Shown here: in pieces, positions 1 through 3,986 of the stretch
How positions within the stretch are numbered: position 1 is the stretch's first letter
Layout of the letters: each line of letters opens with the position of its first letter
Source of the DNA: JBOGUF01 sp050696075
GTDB lineage: Bacteria; Chloroflexota; Chloroflexia; Thermomicrobiales; UBA6265
Reading direction: 5' to 3'
Assembly (NCBI GenBank): GCA_050696075.1
Contig: JBOGUF010000209.1
Span: 1-5,726, forward strand
Length of the DNA: 5,726 bases
Translations under genes and position numbers: made by a program
The notes under the pieces: generated by a model
The model's database searches: none
Seen by the model: the letters and a program-made list of their open reading frames with translations, nothing else
What the model was told of the DNA's origin: nothing

Positions 1-2
1 AT

Positions 3-734
3 CAGGCAGTACGTCGCTATAATGAATGTCGCCAGGTCCACGGGGCACCTCCACGGGTCAGCGGTTCGTCACCGCCCATGGTAGCGCCACCGTGGACCTG
101 GCTGCTCAAACTTGCACACGGGGTTAGCTACCTGGCAATAGTGGCCTGCGATCAAGGCGACCTGGCGACGGCAGTGTCCGCGCTCGACGAAGGGCTTGAT
201 CTGCATCTGCAAATTGGGAGCACCGAACGACTCGCGGCTTGGTTGCGCCGTGCTGCCGTGCTGGCGATGGCGCGCGGCAACGCATCGCCATGCGTGCGCT
301 TGATGGGCGCGGCGGCGTCTTTGGAAGCGGTGCTCGGCGTGACGCTGGCCTTGCCGGAGCGGGCGACATACGAGCGGGCAATGGACGCCGCGCGGCACGC
401 CCTTGGTGAGCGGGCCTACGCCAACGCCGAGGTGGCGGGTGGCGCGCTGACGATCGAGCAGGCGGTGGCGGAGGGAACCGCGGTGGTAGCCGCGGCGCCC
501 GACGTTGTGCCGCTACGTGATCGGCACGACGCCGTGGCGGCCGCCGGTTTGTCGACACGGGAAGTCGAGGTGCTACAGTTGGTGGCGACCGGGTTGACCG
601 ATCGCCAAATCGGGGAGCGGCTCTCGATCAGCACCCGCACTGTCTCCACCCACGTCGGCAACATCTTCGCCAAGCTCGGCATCCACGTCCGGACCGAGGC
701 AGCGGTGTACGCGGTGCGTCACGGCCTCGTCTGA
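3..734 (+). CDS. TPR-LuxR family transcriptional regulator, C-terminal part (5' end outside window or lost)
   Basis: This is the DNA-binding tail of a LuxR/NarL-type regulator. The reading frame is open from base 3 to the TGA at 732-734 (243 residues visible). Residues about 183-241 form a LuxR-type helix-turn-helix: it opens with LSTREVEVLQLVATG, continues with the recognition segment SISTRTVSTHVGNIFAKLGI, and ends RTEAAVYAVRHGLV. Before it lies alpha-helical TPR-like sequence (ACDQGDLATAVSALDEGL) and a linker with ERATYERAMDAARHALGE. That linker resembles the region before the HTH in the large P-loop ATPase/TPR/LuxR regulators common in Chloroflexota; if so, the N-terminal ATPase and sensing part lies upstream. 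The first in-frame ATG (78) has no Shine-Dalgarno, which argues for a truncated view rather than a true start. Residues about 15-33 are Pro-rich, poor TPR sequence with lower third-position GC, so a decayed or rearranged gene beginning near 78 is possible. The HTH family call is firm; the left boundary is not. Confidence 0.78.
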   Translation, partial: QAVRRYNECRQVHGAPPRVSGSSPPMVAPPWTWLLKLAHGVSYLAIVACDQGDLATAVSALDEGLDLHLQIGSTERLAAWLRRAAVLAMARGNASPCVRLMGAAASLEAVLGVTLALPERATYERAMDAARHALGERAYANAEVAGGALTIEQAVAEGTAVVAAAPDVVPLRDRHDAVAAAGLSTREVEVLQLVATGLTDRQIGERLSISTRTVSTHVGNIFAKLGIHVRTEAAVYAVRHGLV

Positions 735-1504
735 TCGGGGATGACGTACACGCGGCGGCTGACCTCAGTGAAGCCGAGCTTGTGGGCGATGCGCAGGGAT
801 GCGCCGTTGCGTTCGCCCGCGCTCCAGACAGGAGTGATGCGCTGCCGCTGGAGTTCCGCGCAGACCAGCGATGCGGCGGCTGTCGCGAAGCCAAAACCGC
901 GCCAGGGCTCGAGCGTGGCCACGCCGAGATCCGCGTGGCGTACCGTCCGCGCATAGGTGCAGGCGATGGCAACCAGATTGCAATCCACGACCGCCCCGGC
1001 GACGATACCCTCTGCCAGCAGTGCCTTGCTACTGCCGAAGCCACCACCGCGCACCGCGGCGGGCGCGGCTTCGAGCAGCAGTCGATCTTGTGGCGTCAGC
1101 AGGCGGACCGCCTCGTGCACGAATACCGCAACTGGCCGCTGAAGGGTGTGGTACACGTCGTCTTGGAGGCGAATCGTGGCGTCGCGCTCCCGCGTGATCA
1201 GATCGCCAAGGGCTGCCGCACTGGTTTGAGACACGTTCACGCATGTCCAGCCGACTATGCGGCGCAGGAGCGCCCAGAGTGCGGCAGGGTTTTCTCCGAA
1301 CCCCGCCGGTTCGGTGGGAAGCTCGTTGGCTTGGACGATCGCCGCGATCGGGTTGGTGATGCTGCCGGTCACGAACGCGCGTGCCAGGCCCCGGCGCAAC
1401 AGGTGTACAGGGATCACTGTCTCTGGCGTGTCACCGAGCGTCTTTGCCAGTGCCAAACGTTCGGCTGAACCGACCGGCCGTAGCGGCGCGTGCGATGATT
1501 GCAT
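719..1504 (-). CDS. GNAT-family N-acetyltransferase
   Basis: A probable acetyl-CoA-dependent N-acetyltransferase of 261 residues with unknown substrate. The C-terminal half carries the GNAT core. A beta-strand leads into an acetyl-CoA-binding loop at about residues 191-210 (DLGVATLEPWRGFGFATAAA; RGFGFA stands in for the Q/RxxGxG/A signature). A second motif follows at about 225-245 (PVWSAGERNGASLRIAHKLG), the usual N-x-x-S-xx-x-A-x-KLGF element. The divergent, longer N-terminal half and the YAR...DLGVAT strand recall the ZmaR-like 'GNAT acetyltransferase' group (PF12746), but I cannot confirm that. I chose the ATG at 1502-1504 because AGGG lies 7 nt upstream (plus-strand 1512-1515). An in-frame ATG at 1564 would add 20 Arg-rich residues but has no spaced ribosome-binding site. 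The gene stands alone, convergent with the LuxR gene and overlapping its end by 16 bp. It is divergent from the CsbD-like gene, so the two share an upstream region. Confidence 0.83.
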   Translation of the reverse strand: MQSSHAPLRPVGSAERLALAKTLGDTPETVIPVHLLRRGLARAFVTGSITNPIAAIVQANELPTEPAGFGENPAALWALLRRIVGWTCVNVSQTSAAALGDLITRERDATIRLQDDVYHTLQRPVAVFVHEAVRLLTPQDRLLLEAAPAAVRGGGFGSSKALLAEGIVAGAVVDCNLVAIACTYARTVRHADLGVATLEPWRGFGFATAAASLVCAELQRQRITPVWSAGERNGASLRIAHKLGFTEVSRRVYVIPDQTRP

Positions 1505-1614
1505 GAGCTCGCCCTGTCGCCTTATCGACTCCTGGAGCGGACGCCATCGTGGGGAGCGTAGCATTCCAGATCGGGTTCATCCCATGCGTGGCATGACTGT
1601 TGCGCTGATCCTAG

Positions 1615-1641
1615 GCCGCGAGGCGATGTGCGCCTCGCGGC
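1615..1641. repeat. Perfect 11-bp GC-rich inverted repeat in the leader region of the CsbD-like gene
   Basis: GCCGCGAGGCG (1615-1625) and its exact reverse complement CGCCTCGCGGC (1631-1641) flank a 5-nt loop (ATGTG). The right arm ends 14 nt before the Shine-Dalgarno at 1656. No U-tract follows, and no complete gene ends just before it on either strand, so a simple terminator is unlikely. It could be a 5'-UTR stem-loop of the CsbD-like mRNA or a protein-binding dyad in the divergent promoter region. The structure is seen directly; the role is inferred. Confidence 0.6.
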
Positions 1642-1655
1642 TGACTCGGATTCAC

Positions 1656-1663
1656 AGGAGGGG
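1656..1663 (+). promoter_or_regulatory. Strong Shine-Dalgarno that fixes the CsbD-like start
   Basis: AGGAGGGG lies 6 nt before the ATG at 1670. The in-frame ATG at 1628 sits inside the loop of the preceding hairpin and has no ribosome-binding site. The 1670 start is therefore preferred, and it matches the usual N-terminus of the family. Confidence 0.85.
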
Positions 1664-1669
1664 CCGACC

Positions 1670-1882
1670 ATGGTTGACCAAATGCGCGACCGGACCGAAG
1701 GGAAGACCGACGAGATTAAGGGTCGCGGCAAACAAGCGTGGGGCGACGTCACCGGCGACGAAGAGACGAAGTCGGAAGGGGAGATGGACGAGGCGACCGG
1801 CAAGTTCAAGCAAGGCATGGCCGACGCGAAGGACAAGCTCGACGACGCGAAGGACAAAATCAAGGACCTCACCGACCGCTAA
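1670..1882 (+). CDS. CsbD-like small stress-response protein
   Basis: A 70-residue, highly charged, cysteine-free protein of the CsbD family (PF05532). It follows the family pattern: an RTEGKTDEIKGRGKQAWG segment, then DVTGDEETKSEGEMDEATGK. The family is named after Bacillus subtilis CsbD, a sigma-B-dependent general stress protein; its biochemical function is unknown and it is presumed soluble in the cytoplasm. Family members are usually about 60-70 residues. Here the C-terminus carries a 7-residue periodicity (DAKDKLD / DAKDKIK), which predicts an amphipathic helix or coiled coil and resembles LEA-like sequence. The start is fixed by AGGAGGGG at 6-nt spacing. The gene appears monocistronic: a GC-rich hairpin lies upstream, and a perfect stem-loop begins 39 nt after the TAA. 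Stress induction is expected from the family, but I see no clear alternative-sigma promoter. Confidence 0.92.
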   Translation: MVDQMRDRTEGKTDEIKGRGKQAWGDVTGDEETKSEGEMDEATGKFKQGMADAKDKLDDAKDKIKDLTDR

Positions 1883-1920
1883 CCGACGGCTTCACACAAG
1901 GCCACGTTGCAACGCGGGCG

Positions 1921-1946
1921 GACCCCAGCCGATCCTGGCTGGGGTC
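1921..1946 (+). terminator. Hairpin terminator after the CsbD-like gene
   Basis: GACCCCAGCC (1921-1930) pairs perfectly with GGCTGGGGTC (1937-1946) around the 6-nt loop GATCCT. A weak T-containing stretch (TGTCGTTT) follows. Its place 39 nt past the stop codon, with no other gene nearby, fits a Rho-independent-like terminator, although the U-tract is poor. Confidence 0.7.
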
Positions 1947-2100
1947 TGTCGTTTGCCGGTACCGCGGTATCGTCGCAGGCTTACTGGAGAACCGTTGCCC
2001 AGGCGGTCACCTGTCCCAGTCAAAGCACGCGAAGGCCGGTCGTCCTAGAGGCGATCATTGTAGGCAGTACAGTTCGCGGGGCGATGCGTCACCATAGACA

Positions 2101-2129
2101 TTGACCTGCTGTTCTAGGACCTCTATGCT
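2101..2129 (+). promoter_or_regulatory. Predicted sigma70-type promoter for the secreted-protein gene
   Basis: TTGACC (2101-2106) and TATGCT (2124-2129) are separated by exactly 17 bp, a good match to the housekeeping -35/-10 pattern in otherwise GC-rich DNA. The expected start is near 2136, giving a leader of about 260 nt to the ATG at 2398. A prediction from pattern only. Confidence 0.55.
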
Positions 2130-2136
2130 CAGCATA
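2124..2136. promoter_or_regulatory. Dyad over the -10 box, possible operator
   Basis: TATGCT-C-AGCATA is a perfect 6-bp inverted repeat with a 1-bp centre. It exactly covers the predicted -10 hexamer and reaches the predicted transcription start. A dimeric repressor bound here would block the promoter. No regulator gene lies next to it that can be assigned. Confidence 0.4.
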
Positions 2137-2269
2137 TCCGGACTCTGCTTGTCAATCAATCGCGCGAGCACGATTCACCGCCCGGCGGCCGGACTTGGTG
2201 GTCATTGATCGACCCTGTACCGCCTATGGTCGTGCGGCTTGCGTGCTTTCGAGACGGCTACAAACCTCG

Positions 2270-2302
2270 CGGGGATCGATGCAGGAGGCTGATCGATCCC
2301 CG
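2270..2302 (+). promoter_or_regulatory. Leader stem-loop with a Shine-Dalgarno sequence in its loop
   Basis: CGGGGATCGAT (2270-2280) pairs perfectly with ATCGATCCCCG (2292-2302). The 11-nt loop, GCAGGAGGCTG, contains AGGAGG at 2283-2288 with no ATG or GTG at a usable distance. A second, weaker stem follows at once (CTCCG 2304-2308 with CGGAG 2319-2323, extendable by a G-U and a C-G pair). It lies about 95 nt before the next start codon. The pairing is seen directly; a regulatory role is inferred. Confidence 0.45.
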
Positions 2303-2397
2303 ACTCCGGCATTGCCGTCGGAGATTGACGTTTCTGGCCGGAACTAAGAAACGAGGTCAACTGGGAACGAGAGCTTTCGCGGCATGAGGAGGGTGGC

Positions 2398-3012
2398 ATG
2401 TACCGTAAGGCAATCGCATTGGTGATGGCGTCCCTACTAACGGTCGGCGTCGTGGCGGCGGCGACCGCGCAAGGGAGGACACCGACGCTCAATTTTGGGA
2501 GTGAGCTCAACGCCGCTGCCTGCGGCGGCGGCCGGCCGGCGATCAACGTGACGCAGAAAGTCGTCAACGATGACGATTCGGGCGTCGGCATCGCCGCCTG
2601 GGCCATCGACAACTACAATCGCCACATCCAGGTGTGGGAGCTCGAAGACGGCGTCTACTGTGCGATCCTCCAATACCACGGCCAGTTCATCTCTGTCGGA
2701 GGCACCCCCGGTCCGGCCGGAACAGGAACGCTGTCGGCCGGAGTGACAGGGACGATCCATGGCGGCGCCCGGATCATCTTTTCTGGCACATGGAAGGCCG
2801 AGCCTCTTGCTGACACGCGCGGCCATATCGGCACGTTCGACTACGAGTGCGACGGGACGGGATTCTGCGGCAATCTTGTTGACTGGCGGACGCTCTACTT
2901 CGACGGGCTAACCGCCAACTCCTTCCAATGGTGGGGGTGGATCTACCACGCCGGAAACAACGGCACGTGGGTCAACGCCTCGGAAGGGAACCAGGGCAAC
3001 ATCACCGACTGA
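2398..3012 (+). CDS. Secreted four-cysteine protein of unknown function
   Basis: A 204-residue exported protein that I cannot assign to a named family. It starts with a clear Sec signal peptide: MYRK, a hydrophobic core, and a likely cleavage after residue 24 (AAATA, then QG). The mature part (about 180 residues) has four cysteines, at 42, 88, 151 and 157, suggesting two disulfides outside the cell. It also has eight tryptophans, including an aromatic cluster at 176-183 (FQWWGWIY), and a Gly/Thr-rich, probably beta-rich body. A notable stretch is the acidic NDDDSGVG at 57-64, followed by DNYNRHIQVWELEDG. There is no lipobox, sortase signal, transmembrane helix or recognisable catalytic motif. 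AGGAGGG (2387-2393) lies just before the ATG and fixes the start. The gene stands alone between a long structured leader and a strong 3' hairpin. A small extracellular beta-sandwich or binding protein is a guess only. Confidence 0.85.
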   Translation: MYRKAIALVMASLLTVGVVAAATAQGRTPTLNFGSELNAAACGGGRPAINVTQKVVNDDDSGVGIAAWAIDNYNRHIQVWELEDGVYCAILQYHGQFISVGGTPGPAGTGTLSAGVTGTIHGGARIIFSGTWKAEPLADTRGHIGTFDYECDGTGFCGNLVDWRTLYFDGLTANSFQWWGWIYHAGNNGTWVNASEGNQGNITD

Positions 3013-3045
3013 ATGCCCTTTCGCAACATGCAGATGTGCGGCGAC

Positions 3046-3071
3046 GAGCCGGAGCGCTTGCGCTCCGGCTC
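3046..3071 (+). terminator. Strong hairpin after the secreted-protein gene
   Basis: GAGCCGGAGCG (3046-3056) and CGCTCCGGCTC (3061-3071) form a perfect 11-bp stem closed by a CTTG loop. G(CUUG)C is a known extra-stable RNA tetraloop arrangement. It lies 33 nt after the stop codon and just before the next promoter. The U-tract is almost absent (TGAATTGTG), so it may be an atypical terminator or an mRNA 3'-end protector. Confidence 0.7.
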
Positions 3072-3094
3072 TGAATTGTGCCGGGCAAGCCTTC

Positions 3095-3122
3095 TTGACA
3101 ATGCGCCACCACCGGCTACAAT
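3095..3122 (+). promoter_or_regulatory. Near-consensus sigma70 promoter of the GntR/transporter operon
   Basis: TTGACA (3095-3100) is a perfect -35 box and TACAAT (3117-3122) a one-mismatch -10 box, with a 16-bp spacer. The start is expected near 3129, which leaves a short leader of about 36 nt to the ATG at 3165. This is the best promoter in the window, and it follows directly after the preceding gene's hairpin. Confidence 0.72.
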
Positions 3123-3124
3123 TC

Positions 3125-3135
3125 TTGTCAGACAT
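3125..3135. promoter_or_regulatory. Putative operator of the FCD/GntR regulator
   Basis: TGTC-A-GACA (3126-3134) is a perfect 4-bp dyad with a 1-bp centre, inside TTGTCAGACAT. It sits right on the predicted transcription start. Many FadR-subfamily regulators bind short dyads with GT and AC in the half-sites, so autorepression by the product of the next gene is a reasonable inference. The dyad is short and could be chance. Confidence 0.45.
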
Positions 3136-3164
3136 CTTACAGGCAACCAGAGAAATGGGGCTTC

Positions 3165-3950
3165 ATGGCCGCGGTGGGTAATGGCCGCGCGGCGGCGCCG
3201 GCCGTCGAGTACCAGCTTCAACCGCTCTCGACCGTTTCCCGCCAGGAGGAGGTCGCGGTGCGGATCAAGGAGTACATCGCGAAAAACGGGCTGCGGCCGG
3301 GCGACCGGGTGCCCGGCGAGTCGTGGTTTGCCGAGCAACTCGGCGTCGGGCGGCCGTTGGTCCGGGAGGCGCTCAAAGGCCTCGAGGCGGTCGGCGCGGT
3401 CGAGGCGCGAAAAGGGGTCGGGCGCTTCGTCGGCGCGTTCGAGGCCGAGAGCTACCTCCGCCACTTCACGACCGAGGTTCTGATCCACAGCTTCAGCGAG
3501 CGCGAATTGACCGAGGCGCGCTGTGTCCTTGAAATTGCCGCCGTCGGCGAGGCGGTCGAGCGATTGACCGACGAGGATCTGGCCGAGATTCGGCATCTCT
3601 TCGAGAGCATGCGCGAGTCGGCCGCCCGGGGCGAGCGGAATACCGCCGGCGATCTCGGCATGCACCGGGTCATCATGGGGCGAATTGACAACCGGTTCTT
3701 AGCAGCGATGCTGGACGCCATCTACGCGTTGGCCGTCGCGCGCGTGGCCGATAGCTCTTCGAACGAGAAAGTGCAGCAAGACTTGGCCGAGCACGAAGCG
3801 ATCATGCGGGCGGCGGTGGCGCGCGATGGCCCCGCCGCGCGGCGGGCGCTGATGGCGCACTTCGAGACGACCGCCCAACGTCTCGGTTTTGCGCCGCGTT
3901 GGCGCGAACTTTTCGGGCACGTTGGGCTGGTGGGACCAGGCAATCGGTAG
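3165..3950 (+). CDS. GntR/FadR-family (FCD) transcriptional regulator
   Basis: A 261-residue repressor-type protein. Residues about 27-90 form the GntR winged helix: VAVRIKEYIAKNGLRPGDRV, the recognition-helix part LGVGRPLVREALKGLEAVG, then the wing GVGRFVG. Residues about 105-240 are the all-helical FCD ligand-binding domain. The TEARCVLE motif (116-123) and the probable metal-binding set Asp163, His167, His210 and His232 are all present, so the domain looks intact and able to bind a metal-linked carboxylate or similar ligand. FCD regulators usually sense a metabolite of the pathway they control. The ATG at 3165 has only a weak GGGG 4 nt upstream; an N-terminal tail of about 25 residues precedes the HTH. 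The gene follows a near-consensus promoter with a dyad at the start site, and the substrate-binding-protein gene begins 36 bp after its TAG with no terminator between. Co-transcription and autoregulation are likely; the ligand is unknown. Confidence 0.93.
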   Translation: MAAVGNGRAAAPAVEYQLQPLSTVSRQEEVAVRIKEYIAKNGLRPGDRVPGESWFAEQLGVGRPLVREALKGLEAVGAVEARKGVGRFVGAFEAESYLRHFTTEVLIHSFSERELTEARCVLEIAAVGEAVERLTDEDLAEIRHLFESMRESAARGERNTAGDLGMHRVIMGRIDNRFLAAMLDAIYALAVARVADSSSNEKVQQDLAEHEAIMRAAVARDGPAARRALMAHFETTAQRLGFAPRWRELFGHVGLVGPGNR

Positions 3951-3986
3951 TCGTCGGGATCGTCGTTCACGCGGGAGGAGAACGAG

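Larger units (their letters stand above)
1947..2397 (+). other. Long non-coding gap and leader before the secreted-protein gene
   Basis: I find no convincing gene in these 451 bp. The only same-strand open frame, about 60 codons beginning with TTG at 2205 and ending at 2387, has no ribosome-binding site and Arg-rich, family-free sequence. From about 1950 to 2100 I see nothing but an 8-bp inverted pair, GTCCTAGA (2042-2049) with TCTAGGAC (2113-2120). After the promoter at 2101-2129, the predicted transcript runs about 260 nt before the ATG at 2398. It can fold several stems: GTCAATCAAT (2151-2160) with ATTGATCGAC (2204-2213), 9 of 10 paired; an 11-bp perfect stem at 2270-2302; and a 7-bp stem at 2304-2323. 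This could be a structured 5' UTR; no known riboswitch class is recognised. Confidence 0.5.

Noticed and set aside
782..1468. Plus-strand open frame of 228 codons opposite the GNAT gene
   Set aside because: It is antisense to a recognisable acetyltransferase, has no ribosome-binding site or family motifs, and is a GC-rich shadow frame.
1505..1564. 20-residue N-terminal extension of the GNAT protein from the ATG at 1564
   Set aside because: No spaced Shine-Dalgarno before 1564, whereas AGGG sits 7 nt before the ATG at 1504. The added residues are Arg-rich and unlike the fold.
1628..1669. 14-residue N-terminal extension of the CsbD-like protein
   Set aside because: Its ATG lies in a hairpin loop without a ribosome-binding site, and AGGAGGGG points to 1670.
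2149..2155. Minus-strand TTGACA opposite 2150-2155
   Set aside because: The only good -10-like hexamer is 13 bp away, too short a spacer, and no minus-strand gene follows.
2325..2348. Second promoter candidate (TTGACG at 2325-2330) near the secreted-protein gene
   Set aside because: No acceptable -10 box at 16-18 bp; the nearest AT-rich hexamers are too close.
2205..2387. 60-codon open frame before the secreted-protein gene
   Set aside because: TTG start with no Shine-Dalgarno, Arg-rich sequence without a recognisable motif, and it overlaps the predicted leader stems.
3258..3260. Internal GTG in the GntR gene preceded by AGGAGG
   Set aside because: Starting here would remove part of the first helix of the winged-helix domain. 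The AGGAGG is explained by the Gln-Glu-Glu codons.
2943..3665. Minus-strand open frame of 240 codons across the GntR promoter and gene
   Set aside because: Antisense shadow of the GntR coding frame, and it would cross a hairpin, a promoter and the end of another gene.
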